A stretch of 64,000 bases of DNA from Metaphire vulgaris (GCA_018105865.1 CM030865.1:10071513-10135512); one strand, 5' to 3'; positions 1 to 11,084 are shown, numbered from the stretch's first letter. Notes: generated by a model from the sequence alone, not told the origin. A program made the numbers and translations.

Positions 1-148
1 TTTATGATTTCGTATCCTTTTATGATCTCTCATCATTATCTTGTAGAATGGGTCTTAGCCTCCCCTCTTCAATCTAAAGTATTTTCTCTTTTTTTAAACA
101 GCAGAAACAGATCTGACATGGCATTTTGCAATTTCTACTTCTACAAGG

Positions 149-230
149 ACTTACATATGACCGAACAACCTTACGGTTAAGCGGAATTTCTCAAATGCAT
201 ATTTTTATATTCGCACGTTAAAAAGGTGTG
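149..230 (-). repeat. Cassette C1 with 20-nt variable core
   Basis: Reading strand is minus: box 2 near 223-230, box 1 to 169, core 168-149 (TTGTTCGGTCATATGTAAGT). The spacing from box 2 to core is 62 bp. Its paralogues at 15645 and 37780 share the flanks, including ACTTCTACAAGG beyond the core, but have unrelated cores. An exact snRNA 3'-box-like string (GTTTAAAAAAAGAGA) lies about 70 nt after the core start, at 99-85. Confidence 0.75.
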
Positions 231-846
231 GTCCTGACGATAACCTATATCACTGATTTGATGGCGTCTGAATCAATCCAGTATTAAGAGTGCATTCTGG
301 AGTTAATTAATTATATATTTCAACCCAGTTTGTCATCTGCCAACAGCTGTTTGTGACCAACACCTTAATTAGTTCGTATGTCCAATTATTTTTATTATGT
401 TTGTGACCTGTTTGTGATCTGTTTTGTCCTTATGGCCAATTATTTTCCTTTGACTAAATGTAATGTTAGCGTCACCAAGCATCATAAGACCAGAAGTTCG
501 GCTACCAATCTAACAATAGCATGGCTGATCTAATTGATAGACAATCCTTAGATGTATTACAGTAGTAGGAGTTTGCTATCAAATAGATGAAGATGTTTCC
601 TATCAAAGTTTTCCTCCGATCTCTCATGTCTCTATTATAAGACAACCAATGGTTCATTGTACGTGTGTTGTGTTTGTTTATAGATGGACGCGTTCTTATC
701 AAAGACAACTAGAAATGGCAAACCACGCAGGACCACACAATAATTTGCGTTTCCATTTTACGTATATGTCCTTTGCGTATTCTTATTTTCTCATTTGATT
801 AATTTAGAAATAAATCCGCCACAGCCCTTTGCCCTTTGCTGTTAAC

Positions 847-930
847 CGAACGTTCAGGCGACGCAGTACCGTGTGGTTAAGCGGAATTTCTCAAATATTG
901 TTATTGTGCATTCCTAAAAAGTCTCTGCAT
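847..930 (-). repeat. Cassette C2 with 22-nt core
   Basis: Box 1 is intact (GGTTAAGCGGAATTTCTC on plus) but box 2 is degenerate. The core begins TACTGCGTCGCCTGAACGTT on the minus strand and contains the palindrome GAACGTTC. The paralogue at 16223 differs in the core by three point changes that remove the palindrome. In super-repeat copy 3 the matching box 1 is deleted near 39104. Confidence 0.6.
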
Positions 931-1248
931 TAATTAAATTCTACCATTTGCATGCTTTCTCGCTCGCGTCTGCAAACGGAGATCTTAATCAGATGCTTCG
1001 GTGGCAGATCTCAGAATTGACCCGCTTATGTAAATTAAATCAGATAAATTTCCTTATTTAATTAGCATACACCTAAGTTTGATCTGGAACAGCTCACTTT
1101 TTCATATATATTTAAATAAATTTATATCGAAAAAATATGGAGGATAGATTTCACATGTGCAACTAATTTTGTCCAGCGTTCACGAGATGGCGTCCTGATG
1201 AAGTAATGAATCGGAATGAAATGAATGGACGCTTGAATGAAATCGGAT

Positions 1249-1328
1249 TTAACCCCTTAACTGGTGATCCAGGATATATCCGTCCATTTAACATTTAGTT
1301 ACAGTTAAATACACGGTCAAGGCGTTAA
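1249..1328. mobile_element. piggyBac-type micro-MITE (TTAA ends)
   Basis: An 80-bp element bounded by TTAA. It starts TTAACCCCTTAACTGG and ends with an imperfect inverted copy (AAGGCGTTAA). TTAA duplications and CCC-starting termini fit piggyBac-type MITEs. Near-identical, better preserved copies lie at 36222-36301 and 39961-40040. Confidence 0.6.
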
Positions 1329-1340
1329 AGGAATACATGG

Positions 1341-1359
1341 CTGCGCCATCTAACGAATC
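1341..1359 (-). promoter_or_regulatory. CTCF-like motif upstream of cassette C3
   Basis: On minus the site reads GATTCGTTAGATGGCGCAG. It matches the AGATGGCGC core shared by known CTCF sites and by other copies here, and lies about 185 bp upstream of box 2 of C3. The counterpart in copy 3 is at 40053-40071. Binding is not demonstrated. Confidence 0.35.
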
Positions 1360-1542
1360 ATGGTCAAATCTTGCCACGCTCGTCAAGAATAATATTGAGT
1401 TTAAAGTTGTGTGGATAATGAAATGAATATTGCAAATGTCTCGTTTTACTTAGTATAAATTCATTTGATTGAATCAAGTTCAAATTCAGTGAATTTCTTA
1501 CAAAGAACGCTTTGATTCCGCTATAATTGTTTTCGCAACGTG

Positions 1543-1628
1543 AACACCATTTTTAGACGAAAAACATAAAATACACATGCGGTAAATTCCGCTTGACCGC
1601 TAGATCACAAAGGTGGTAGGAGATTTGG
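1543..1628 (+). repeat. Cassette C3 with 24-nt core
   Basis: Box 2 (AACACC) starts at 1543, box 1 ends at 1604, giving 62 bp, and the core begins T at 1605 (TCACAAAGGTGGTAGGAGAT...). The paralogue at 40255 has a partly different core in otherwise about 95% identical DNA. The copy-2 counterpart is deleted. Confidence 0.7.
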
Positions 1629-2271
1629 CAATTACAAAGCAAAATGTAAACGCTGGCTGACGAAATGCAACAGGCCAGACGGAGAGGAGTGAGGAAATGA
1701 GAAAGTTTGAAACGAATGAACAATTGATACAGAACTTTCTGCGAGAAGATCGCTGAATGTCATTTTCTGTAAATGAGACAGTGTAAATATTTGTATCGTC
1801 ATAATAAAATCGTGTAAAATCCAAGTGGACGACGCGTTGGCGAATTATGAACACGAACCCTAACATGGCCCTCGAAGACAAGAAAAGAAGAGCACTCTGT
1901 ATCGAATATCACGGCTGCCACCAAAAATGCTTAGATGAAACGAAGCCGAAGATTAGGTTCCACCGGGATTCAATCTATTAAACATTACAAAAGGAAAATA
2001 TAGGCCTATCGCAAATGGAGCGAAGATTTTTCCGACCTGCTATCATAATAATGGACACGGAAATACCAAAACACTTTGCATCTAACAAATGGCATCGCTC
2101 CAAAATACAATGATTTATTTGCACGAGAGGCGTTCGTGTTTTTATTTTGTTGTCTCACATAACTATCTTTTCAAAATGGATCCTTGCCTGTTCTCTTCAA
2201 TGTAAAGTATTTTCTCTTGAGATTTAACAGCAGAAACATATCTACCATAGCAGTTTGCAATATTTGAAGTT

Positions 2272-2359
2272 ATCCAAATGAACGGACTCCGTTGTGACCT
2301 TGCGGTTAAGCGGAATTTCTCAAATGTATTTTTTAATGTTCATGCGTTAAAAAGGTGTG
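2272..2359 (-). repeat. Cassette C4 with 26-nt palindromic core
   Basis: The core (2297 to 2272 on minus) begins TCACAACGGAGTCCGTTCAT and contains a 6-bp inverted repeat around one base, AACGGA-G-TCCGTT. Box spacing is 62 bp. The nearly identical paralogue at 17036 has lost the palindrome. Related cassettes at 30104 and 43836 have unrelated 19-nt cores. Confidence 0.75.
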
Positions 2360-2937
2360 GTCCTGACGACAACGCATATTACTGATTTGATGGCGTCTGA
2401 ATCAATCCAGTGTTAAAAGTCCATTCCAGAAACAAAACTTTAATTATTAGCATTCGAGTTTTGTTTCCGCAGGAGTTTTAGCGCCATTGTACACGTCGAT
2501 GATCCTCTAATCGCACCGCTGCAATGCTGTAGATGTCCGTTCGATTAATAAGTAGGCAAGTAGGCGTTTGTGCATCCTATAGTTCCTGAATATTTCCTTA
2601 TAGGCTTATAAAGGTTATTACCAAAGCAGGATATCACCTCGCCTTCTCTTCTGTTTCCATTACATCGGCGCATTTAGTAGGACTGAAGGAGAGGGGTGCC
2701 CTAGAAATTCACCCGATATTTGAGTTTGCCAAATTTTCATCCCCCGAAAAAATAAAGAGTTATGAGGGAATGAATAAATAAGCGAGTATCGCCGTTTCCT
2801 TGCCTAAATAAGTTCAACAAAATGCTTCGATTTACTAGAGGGGATGGACAAATCAAAATATGGTAAACAGAGAAGATTAATAAATTCCTATTCACAGCGA
2901 GATAGTTTCTCTTTCCTGCTCAGGGTAAATCCACAAT

Positions 2938-2956
2938 ATTCACCAGATGGCACCTG
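2938..2956 (+). promoter_or_regulatory. CTCF-like motif upstream of cassette C5
   Basis: ATTCACCAGATGGCACCTG, on the same strand as and about 180 bp upstream of box 2 of C5. An identical copy is at 17702-17720. Assigned only from resemblance to the CCAGATGGCGC-type CTCF core. Confidence 0.35.
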
Positions 2957-3135
2957 TGTCAAACGGCATTCATCAGCTAATTGTCACACCTATAAAAATA
3001 TGAACCCAATTTGCAAAAAAACCTCATAGGAATGAAATATGTTTATATAATTCAAGTTCTTTATAACAAGTGTGATTCTAATGCTTAATTTCTTTGAACG
3101 TTATGAAACCGTTAATTAAATTTTCGTCACTGCAG

Positions 3136-3216
3136 CACACCTTTATTAGCCGCCAAAATTAAAATACACATTTGAGAAATCCGCTTAACCGCTAGGTCAA
3201 TACATAGCAGTTCCAA
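3136..3216 (+). repeat. Cassette C5
   Basis: CACACC at 3136, box 1 ending at 3196 (61 bp, one base deleted in AAATCCGC), then TCAATACATAGCAGTTCCAA. Conserved downstream sequence (AAGCAATTAC, then GGTAAAATGCAAGGGCG) follows. The paralogue at 17900 is identical, which marks a recent copying event. Confidence 0.65.
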
Positions 3217-3372
3217 AGCAATTACGATAAGAGGTAAAATGCAAGGGCGATAAGAAACATGAAGAATTTGGAGACAAAATGCCTACTCGTCAATCAAACG
3301 ATTGTCTATTGCAGCGATGCTATTGCTGGATCATAAGTGCATTGGTATTTCTTGGCCACTAAGATCATAAGG

Positions 3373-3716
3373 TAGGGTTGCCAACTTTGACAAATTGCAA
3401 TAAAGGACACCCGGCACGGAAAAACCTTGGTGTCACCCGGTGCGGGGGAAAGGGGTAAATTTCCTTCTGAAGTGCGGTGACAAGCAAAAAAGGTCATCTC
3501 CCCTGATGAAATACGATGTCAAGCAAAAAAGATCATCTCCCTTCGTGAATGGGGTGACAAAGCAAAATATGAAATTTTAATTGAAATGTGTGGTTTCATG
3601 ACTTGATTTTTGAAATAAAGGACAAGCCATGGTCCTTTATAAGAGCGATAAAGGACAAGGACTCAGAGGTGCATTAAAGGACTGTCCTTTGAAATAAAGG
3701 ACGGTTGGCAACCCTA
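3373..3716. mobile_element. 344-bp hAT-like MITE with TAGGGTTGCCAAC termini
   Basis: It begins TAGGGTTGCCAAC and ends GTTGGCAACCCTA, a perfect 13-bp terminal inverted repeat. Flanking 8-mers TCATAAGG and AGATAAGG match at 6 of 8 positions, consistent with an old 8-bp duplication. The interior has repeated AAAGGACA-type strings. A second copy, part of the super-repeat, is at 18137-18479. No coding capacity. Confidence 0.7.
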
Positions 3717-3825
3717 AGATAAGGAGACACGTGCAATTACATTAATCAGTCTGTTGAGTCGCGACATTTGCCAGAAAACGTATTACAATCACCATGCTTT
3801 GTATGAAAACACGATATATTTAAAT

Positions 3826-3908
3826 ATAAAATCATCATCATCATCGTCGTCGTCGTCGTCGTCATCATCGTCATCATCATCATCGTCGTCGTCGTCGTAG
3901 TCGTCGTA
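3826..3908. repeat. (ATC/GTC)n trinucleotide microsatellite
   Basis: Imperfect ATC/GTC triplets. A matching tract in copy 2 is at about 18594-18669 and a longer purer one at 5697-5790. Methionine/threonine-rich reading frames across it are artefacts of the repeat. Confidence 0.9.
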
Positions 3909-4157
3909 ATGAGGTAGATCATATTAAGAGGAGACGATTTAAAAGATGATTTTGACATTGATATTTGAGTGCAGCAGCTGAAGATCAGTGCGTAGACAAT
4001 GTACATGATGCTTCCTGTGTTTTGACATTTTCATTCGCATATACAGTGTACAGTACAATAATACAGGTGTGATAATATTACAGTACAGTTTTTATTATAG
4101 TGTTATTGTGTACAGCAAGAAGGGCATTTTCAGTGTATTACGATATTAGTTCATCGT

Positions 4158-4176
4158 TGCGCCATCTGGCGAATGA
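4158..4176 (-). promoter_or_regulatory. CTCF-like palindromic motif
   Basis: TGCGCCATCTGGCGAATGA on plus, containing the palindrome CGCCATCTGGCG. Identical sites are at 6047-6065 and 18922-18940. Positioned about 320 bp upstream of cassette C6. Confidence 0.4.
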
Positions 4177-4497
4177 TGAATAAATTTAGCTATGCATATG
4201 TGAATGTATCTTCGACATGTCTTCGATATAAATTTCTTTGAATTTATATCAATAACAAACTGTTCCAGTTCAAATTTAGGCATACGTATGCCAATAAAAT
4301 TAGATAAATTAACTCGCATAAACGTATAAAATCGGTGATCTGTATTAGATGCTTATCCCTATCTTGAAGCATCTGATTCAGACCTTAGATCTTAGATTGC
4401 AGGTGAAAAGTGAAAACGAAGCAACAAGTAAATGTAGAATTTCATTAATATAGAGACTTTAAATAAGTGGTTTGCGCTTTCGAAATCAAAACACCGA

Positions 4498-4571
4498 AAC
4501 ACCTTTTAAAGAACGGAATATAATAATATACGTATGAGAAATTCCGCTTAACCGCAAGGTTCGACGACACC

Positions 4572-4579
<8 letters not shown>
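4498..4579 (+). repeat. Cassette C6, core running into a GA microsatellite
   Basis: AACACC at 4498, box 1 ending at 4559 (62 bp), core TTCGACGACACCTACGAGAG. After the core the conserved downstream part is missing and replaced by (GA)n. Paralogues C8 and C18 keep the flank but have different cores. Confidence 0.65.
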
Positions 4580-4620
<41 letters not shown>

Positions 4621-4740
4621 GATACAACGAGAAAGAGGGAGAGAAAAGAATGCCCTTATATTTTAATGTTAACTCTTCATTTTGCATTTACATAGGCGTA
4701 CCAGTAGTCACTGGCCTCACTCTCTTTCTCTCTCTCTCTC

Positions 4741-4834
<94 letters not shown>
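4575..4834. repeat. (GA)n and compound (TC)n(TGTC)n(TC)n(AC)n microsatellites
   Basis: (GA)n at about 4575-4615, then at about 4730-4834 a run of TC, TGTC, TC and finally AC dinucleotides. Serine/leucine-rich ORFs here are repeat artefacts. Confidence 0.9.
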
Positions 4835-4836
<2 letters not shown>

Positions 4837-4975
4837 TCGTAGACCTACAGACACTGCGCCCTACGATAAGAGATAGGGCCCAGACAACTTTAAACTTGAT
4901 TTACTGGTGAATATATCGCCGTACTTGCATTTTGCCTCTTTGTGTAATTACTTCAACGTCACTAATTCTAAAAAA

Positions 4976-5038
4976 CAGGTTAAGCAGAATTTCTCAACTG
5001 TATATTTTACTTTATGTTTGGCTTTTAATAAAGGTGTT
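4976..5038 (-). repeat. Cassette C7, divergent
   Basis: Plus strand shows CAGGTTAAGCAGAATTTCTC, then AATAAAGGTGTT. The usual CCTAGCGG is reduced to CAGG, so the core boundary cannot be fixed. Conserved TGCATTTTGCCTC lies beyond it at 4927-4939. Confidence 0.55.
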
Positions 5039-5209
5039 ATAGAAAAAGAAAACGAATATCGCGGAATCAAAGAGTCTGTAGAAGTAAATCGCTGAAATAG
5101 CATTTGCTTGAATCAACTGAATTTAGTTTAAGTAAAACGAAATATTTGTCAATATTATATAATTTTCCACACAATTTTAAATTTAATCGCGTGAGTAAAT
5201 TTGATCAGT

Positions 5210-5229
5210 ATTCGCCAGATGGCGCAGCC
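5210..5229 (+). promoter_or_regulatory. CTCF-like motif, best copy
   Basis: ATTCGCCAGATGGCGCAGCC, located about 170 bp from box 2 of cassette C7. Closest of all copies to the general CTCF core with its AGATGGCGC element. Confidence 0.4.
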
Positions 5230-5694
5230 ATGAATTGCTTTAATCCGATTTCATCGAAGAAATTCTATTTTTGCAATAATAATATGCATTTTTTATGATT
5301 TGTCATGTAATGTTGCTAGGTCCATTCATGCGCTTAAAAGAAAATTTCTTTGGATGTAATTTTCTTACGCTATAATAATTAAGTTGGCAAGTCTATTGAT
5401 GAGAAACATCCTCATTATTAATAAGAAACAAAACTCGTGCCATCCCTGTCGTGGTCGACACAATTTAAGTATTATTTAAACCTTCGCTGCGTTTTAGTCT
5501 TATAGAGTCTTTAGAGTTAAAAAGAAATCCCGCAATTTATAATCGGGTAACACTATTCTTCTGAAGTATTTGTGCTAATAATGAGTGGATTGGGTGGCCC
5601 TCCTCGAAAAAATTCTTATAGGAAACATGGACGCTTATTATACAGTTAAGGCATGATGCATCCTTAAGGCATTATCCATATGCGGATACGGACT

Positions 5695-5696
<2 letters not shown>

Positions 5697-5745
<49 letters not shown>

Positions 5746-5790
5746 GTGGTCGTCATCATCATCATCATCATCGTAGTCGTCGTGGTAGTC
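5697..5790. repeat. (ATC)n microsatellite, long
   Basis: More than 20 ATC triplets with a few interruptions, inside a partial re-duplication of 3800-4560. Confidence 0.9.
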
Positions 5791-6386
5791 GTCGTAATGA
5801 GATAAATCATATTAAGTGGAGACGATTTAAAAGATGATTTTGACATTGATATTTGAGTGCAGCAGCTGAAGATCAGTGCGTAGACAATGTACATGATGCT
5901 TCCCTGTGTTTTGACATTTTCATTCGCATATACAGTGTACAGTACAATAATACAGGTGTGATAATATTACAGTACAGTTTTTATTATAGTGTTATTGTGT
6001 ACAGCAAGAAGGGCATTTTCAGCGTATTACGATATTAGTTCATCGTTGCGCCATCTGGCGAATGATGAATAAATTTAGCTATGCATATGTGAATGTATCT
6101 TCGACATGTCTTCGATATAAATTTCTTTGAATTTATATCAATGACAAACTGTTCCAGTTCAAATTTAGGCATACGTAGGCCAATAAAATTAGATAAATTA
6201 ACTCGCATAAACGTATAAAATCGGTGATCTGTATTAGATGCTTATCCCTATCTTGAAGCATCTGATTCAGACCTTAGATCTTAGATTGCAGGTGAAAAGT
6301 GAAAACGAAGCAACATGTAAATGTAGAATTTCATTAATATAGAGACTTTAAATAAGTGATTTGCGTTTTCGAAATCAAAACACCGA

Positions 6387-6472
6387 AACACCTTTTAAAG
6401 AACGGAATATAATAATATACGTATGAGAAATTCCGCTTAACCGCAAGGTTCGACGTAGTCGACGATACCTCT
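6387..6472 (+). repeat. Cassette C8 with hairpin core
   Basis: AACACC at 6387, box 1 ending at 6448 (62 bp). Core TTCGACGTAGTCGACGATAC contains the inverted repeat TCGAC-GTA-GTCGA (6450-6462). Paralogues C6 and C18 have different cores between closely matching flanks. Confidence 0.75.
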
Positions 6473-6628
6473 ATGCTCACAGCAAAGTGCAAAATGCTGT
6501 GGCGGATATAATTCTGCATTAATCAAACGAAAATAAAAATACACAACGAATATATGTACAGTATATGCCATAGCCGACAAAAATTATATAGCCGGAAAAA
6601 ATTGTTTATGCCTAATACACTCATATAT

Positions 6629-6692
6629 AATTATAATTATAATTATATATATATATATATATATATATGAGTGTGTGTGCGTGTGTGCGTGT
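6629..6692. repeat. (AT)n followed by GT-rich microsatellite
   Basis: Alternating AT then a GTGTGTGCGTG stretch. The corresponding tract of copy 2 (19489-19522) forms the left boundary of LTR element A. Confidence 0.9.
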
Positions 6693-6920
6693 GTTATAGT
6701 CAAAAAGCGCTCGCTTCTTCAGACGAAACATTTTGCTTGATTTAATGTGTCTGCAGTATTTACTCTTATGTCGCACTTTCGCTTCATTCAAGCAAAGCTG
6801 GACTGTTTGTAAGTCAATTGGTTGTTTATTTATATTTAGAGATGATGTTTTTTAAAGAGGATGGTCGTGAAGTTTTCTGATGCTTGGTTTAATAATTAAT
6901 ATATATTTAAATAAATCTTT

Positions 6921-7190
6921 AAAAAGGTAAAGGAGGCCCCGTACTCGTGTCCGAGCGTTGGGTTCCGGTGCTTATCTCCGTTGGTGGTATAAGTCATTAA
7001 TCAGGGGAGGTTGTCATTACTATCCCCAGACCTACGTTCTACCTTCGCAGCTTAACGCTGCACCACAGTTTACCACTGCCCTCTAGCGAGTAAGGCTGAA
7101 TCGACCTTAGGGCTCCTGGGGGATCGAACCCACGACCTTCTGCTCCATCGTTCAAGACTGTTACCACTCTGCTAACTTCCCGCCCCGTAG
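6921..7190 (-). mobile_element. tRNA-derived SINE (head and body)
   Basis: On minus the head shows a Pol III A-box-like TTAGCAGAGTGGTAA (7175-7161) and a B-box GGTTCGATCCC (7130-7120), correctly ordered and spaced. The tRNA-unrelated body follows towards 6921. Partial copies: head only at 13868-13940, body only at 37184-37350. The split suggests loss of complementary halves in super-repeat copies 1 and 2. Confidence 0.75.
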
Positions 7191-7353
7191 AATAGTACGG
7201 ACATTCCATGTCCCAATTCTCTTGTGATGGTTCCGGGGTTTTGTCGGATATCTCTCCAAAGAAATTTTCTTTTAAGCGCATTTTACCTATTATCCTCATC
7301 TTTCGTAGATACAAATGTTTTACATCTTGCATCTTATTGCAATTGCTTGAAAC

Positions 7354-7435
7354 ATGTTTTCTATAAACCTAGCGGTTAAGCAGAATTTCGAAAATGTGTA
7401 TCTTATGTTTGGCGTCTACACGTAATTAAGGTGTT
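7354..7435 (-). repeat. Cassette C9 with 68-bp spacing
   Basis: Core TTTATAGAAAACAT on minus, almost identical to C20 at 30658. A 6-bp insertion between the boxes makes this one of only two cassettes breaking the 61-62-bp ruler. Confidence 0.65.
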
Positions 7436-7970
7436 TTATGGAAGACAAACGAATATCGCAGAATCAACGCGTGCGTAAAAGTAAATCGCTAAAACCGAAT
7501 TTACTAGAATCGACTGAATTCCTTTAAATTAAAACAAGACATTTTTCAATATTCATTTAGCATAGTATCGCACTCAATCGCAGCGAGGCGCCACGTTCGC
7601 TTTCTCTCTTTCAGATCGGCAAACAAGCGCAAGTGGTAATTCGCCTAATATTTCTTTTTGTTATTATAACTGTTTATCTCGAAGAATCTGGACAACAATG
7701 TACGCTTTATAAATGCCTAAAATGACAGTAGAATACAGGGTTCAACTATTCGCCAGCTGACGCTAAACGTTGTTGCCGAAATTCACGTAGATTTGGAGAG
7801 CGAGTATTGCACACCTTTTGTTGACAAGCTCCCGCGCTCATTCATATAAGCACATCCTTCGCCAAAATTTTGATCGAACTCCGCCATAGCCGGTGGCAAG
7901 CCCTGATTGAGAAAGGAGGAACCAAACACACACATACAGACACACATAGACGCCCATCGTCCTTGATACG

Positions 7971-8001
7971 GACGCGTCTATAAACAAACACAACACACAC
8001 A
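7971..8001. repeat. Conserved box 5 (GACGCGTCTATAAACAAACA)
   Basis: A CA-rich motif seen six times in the window: 663-695 (inverted), here, 16045-16078 (inverted), 31262-31294, 35887-35920 and about 44227-44256. It usually lies several hundred bp from a cassette and contains TATAAA and ATAAACA strings. Function unknown. Confidence 0.5.
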
Positions 8002-8653
8002 ACATTTCGATCGTGCTGAGCTTTTGCTCATATTCCGAAAGCGTCGAATACTGCTGAGCCTAGCTCTGCGCTAAGTCCAAGGACAAACTCCGCCGTTAGA
8101 GTTTCATAGCGAGGCTAGTGCACTAAATGCAAGACTTCGGCATCTTGGAGCAATAGATCGATTCATCATTACAAACATTGGCTTTTTCCAATCTTAGCAA
8201 CAGGTAGTTGCCGTAAAATGTTTCATTTTGCGTTAGGTAGATCTCGCAATTGATCTTGTTCAGTTTCGCCGTTCCTGAGTGGCAGTCAGGTTTGTACGAA
8301 CAATTTTGTTGTGACTTCTTAAGAGTGTTCTATGACCGAATTCTAAAGATAAAACCATTCCTATCTCCTAACGTGGCAACTACTAACGTCAATAACTTGT
8401 CAATAGCGGAACACAGTATGTAGTAGACAGTAAAATATCAAAGATCGTATCGTTGCGAAAGACATTCGTCTGGTTAACGATTAGGTGTTGTGTTTCTGAA
8501 TTCTTGGAGCCTCTTAACAGAATTTGTCCGAAATAGATTTCCTCCTTTGCTCTTCTGTGAGAGATACTTTCTCTTGATTTAGACTCTAACGGTAGTAACG
8601 ACAGAGATCTCCGCCCTAACATTTTTGCCTCTTATTATAATTGCTTTTGAGTG

Positions 8654-8728
8654 GGTTCGGCTTTAACCTAGCAGTTAAGCGGAGTTTCTCAGATATATGT
8701 TTTATGTTTGGCGTTTAATAAAGGTGTT
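8654..8728 (-). repeat. Cassette C10 with 13-nt core
   Basis: Core TTAAAGCCGAACC on minus, forming GGTT...AACC with the last bases of box 1. Spacing 62 bp. C21 and C28 have nearly the same flanks on both sides but unrelated 13-nt cores. Confidence 0.8.
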
Positions 8729-9904
8729 CACGGGACGAACACGAATATCGCGAAATCAAAGTGTTCGTAGAAGTAAATCGCTGAAATAGCATTTGCTTGA
8801 ATCAAGTGAATTTAGTAAAGGTAAAAGGAAACATTGTCAGTATTCATTTAATTCTCTACACAACATTAAATTCAATGGCTTCTTGATGCCCGTAACAAGA
8901 TTAGACCAAGATTCGCTAGATGCCTGACAAATTAATTCAATTTTAATATACCGCTTTGACGTGGTTTTGTGTGTGCGCCCGCGTCCGCGTGCCTGTGTGT
9001 GTGGATGTATGTTTGTGTGTTGCTGTGTGCAAATTTGTTTGTAGCCCTATAATTCGGGGAAGAGCAAAGTGCAAAATACCATGGCAGGAGTATTTCTGAA
9101 GCTGAACCAAATATAAAATAGAATCGAAATGACAAAGTGAACGCCTGTTGCTTCGTGAGCAACGAAAATGTGGTCGATCAAGTGAAGTGACTGTAGAAAA
9201 GGAAGAGACTACTTAGGCAGCAGACTCATATGAATCCTCCGCGTGATCCTGTCGATAAATATCCTTGCGAATGGAGAAAACTCCTAACCATGAACTCTGG
9301 AAATGGGAAGAAGACAAGGCAGTTTTTAATCTAGGCCGTTTCAGGGGAAATTGCCCTTTTTAGCCTCGGAAATTTCAAATTCTCCCCCCGGAAATTTTGG
9401 AATACTACATGGACTAACAGCGGCCCCTAGCAGTATTCCCCCTCGCTTTGAAAGTTCCCCCGCCGGCTTTTTCAGTTTCCCCCGAAGTCCAGGAGTCTAG
9501 ATTAAACACTGAGACAAGGGCTCACTCGGTCACCATTGCTATTCATCATATGAAGGAAGAACTCATTAGAGAACAGCCATTAGAACACAGAAGATGGACC
9601 TTTGTAAGTGCAAATGGGAGAAGATATGCTGTAAGATCTGTCGATGATCATGCAAATATGACAAGTACCAATTACGGTTTGATTGTTATACGTTTTCTGG
9701 TAAATGTCATGACTGATTAATGTAGCTTCTTGTGTATTATCTTATCTAAATAGGGGCTGTCCATTTGATACGTCAAAAAATTTTGTGCAATTTTCATTTG
9801 TCAACAACTGTCAAACTTACAGTAACCACACTATAACTACGTCAACAAGCTTCTGACTTCCCACTCGCCCTAAGTTCAGTGACTGGTGGCAATTGAAATG
9901 CCCT

Positions 9905-9990
9905 GAAATAAGAGAGAGAGACAGAGAGGAAGAGAGAGAGACAGAGACAGAGACAGACAGAAAGAAAGACAGAGACAGAGAGAGACAGAG
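9905..9990. repeat. (GA/GACA)n microsatellite
   Basis: Imperfect GAGA and GACA units. Truncated at 34080-34113 in copy 2 and greatly expanded at 45953-46199 in copy 3. Confidence 0.85.
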
Positions 9991-10341
9991 TCGTCAATGG
10001 CAGAGGAGTGGCAGCAACTGTGTCTTCCACAGTGACGTCCACACCAGGCAGCTTCCGACTTGCCAAGATATCATGGTCTGGTCTCTTTCCATATTTTCAT
10101 CTTTCCATGCCGCAAGAGCCGATGGGCAGCGCATGAAGCCAGTCGCTGAATCTTTCCGCTGCTCATCAGCTCTTAGGCGATTCTGATGGTATTGGTTAAG
10201 GTCGGAGCTAAACAAGTTGGTTATCTTCATGAGAATTATTTTGATTTAAATAATTAAAGTTTTGTTTGTTTCCGGAATGCACTTTTAACACTGGATTGAT
10301 TCAGACGCCATCAAATCAGCGATATGTCGTATCATCAGAAC

Positions 10342-10428
10342 CACACCTTTTTAACGCGTGAACGTTAAAATATACATTTGAGAAATTCCGCTTTATCGAT
10401 AGGTGTCACCAAAAACTAAACTGTGAGC
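10342..10428 (+). repeat. Cassette C11 with about 25-nt core
   Basis: CACACC at 10342, box 1 ending at 10403 (62 bp). Core starts TGTCACCAAAAACTAAACTG and makes GGTG-T-CACC with the box end. Conserved AATAGATTTAGAGAAGTGC follows. C22 and C29 share flanks but have unrelated 17-nt cores. Confidence 0.8.
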
Positions 10429-10740
10429 AATAGATTTAGAGAAGTGCAAATTGCAAAATGCTAGGGCAGATATGTTTCCGCTGTTAAATTAAGAGAAAAT
10501 ACTTTACCTTGAAGAGAGAAGGCGAACATTCATTCTGAAAGATAGATTTAATTATTGAAGACAACAAAGTGAAAACATGAACGCCTCTCGTGCAGATAAA
10601 GCGTCGTCTTTTGGAACGATGCCATTTGTTAGATGCAAAGTGCTTTGATATTTCCGTGACAGCAGGTCAGACAAACCTTCTCTCCATTTGCGGTAATTTC
10701 CCTCTTTGTAATGTTTAACATTCAACTTAAACATTAAACT

Positions 10741-10865
10741 TCATCCAAATGACCAGAGCAGCAAGAGACAGACAGAAGTGGAAGGAACTCATCCAGACCC
10801 ATCGTCCAACCCAAAGGGAAAGACGGAAGGAAAGAAAGAAGGATAGAAAGAAGAAGAAGAAGAAT
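10741..10865 (+). mobile_element. LINE 3'-end fragment with purine-rich tail
   Basis: Encodes in one frame the C-terminal string TRAARDRQKWKELIQTH seen at the end of the LINE insertion 39341-39836, followed by a GGAAAGAAAGAAG tail. Super-repeat counterparts lie at 34708-34836 and 46948-47076. Confidence 0.6.
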
Positions 10866-10959
10866 GTTTAAAAGGTTGAAGCCCTGTGCAACCTAATCTT
10901 CGGCTTTGTTCTCTCTAAAGTAGATCAACACGGCCCTTTCGTTGTAGTAGGGACGGGCC

Positions 10960-11000
10960 TATCGAACATAAGGTCACGGGTTCGATACCCGCAGGAGTCT
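10960..11000 (+). other. tRNA-like B-box segment
   Basis: GGTTCGATACC at 10979-10989, inside CGGG-TTCGATA-CCCG, a plausible T-arm. I see no convincing A-box, so this is probably a SINE or tRNA relic. Intact in copy 3 (about 47187), interrupted by an extra base in copy 2 (about 34960). Confidence 0.4.
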
Positions 11001-11084
11001 TGAGGTCGTCTTGGCCTTTCTGGCTAGAGGGCTGTTATGAAATTAGGAGCAGTGTTAAGCTGCGAGATAGAGCTTTATGAGATA

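Noticed and set aside
3746..4006. Methionine/threonine-rich ORFs over ATC repeats (also 5664-5894, 18509-18769)
   Set aside because: Translation of a microsatellite; no flanking conserved protein sequence.
9448..9720. ORF of 90 codons shared with 45506-45766
   Set aside because: Similarity is explained by super-repeat identity; ends diverge, no domain recognised. A GTAAGT inside made an exon conceivable but nothing else supports it.
10960..11000. Functional tRNA gene
   Set aside because: B-box and possible T-arm only; no A-box, acceptor stem or anticodon arm found.
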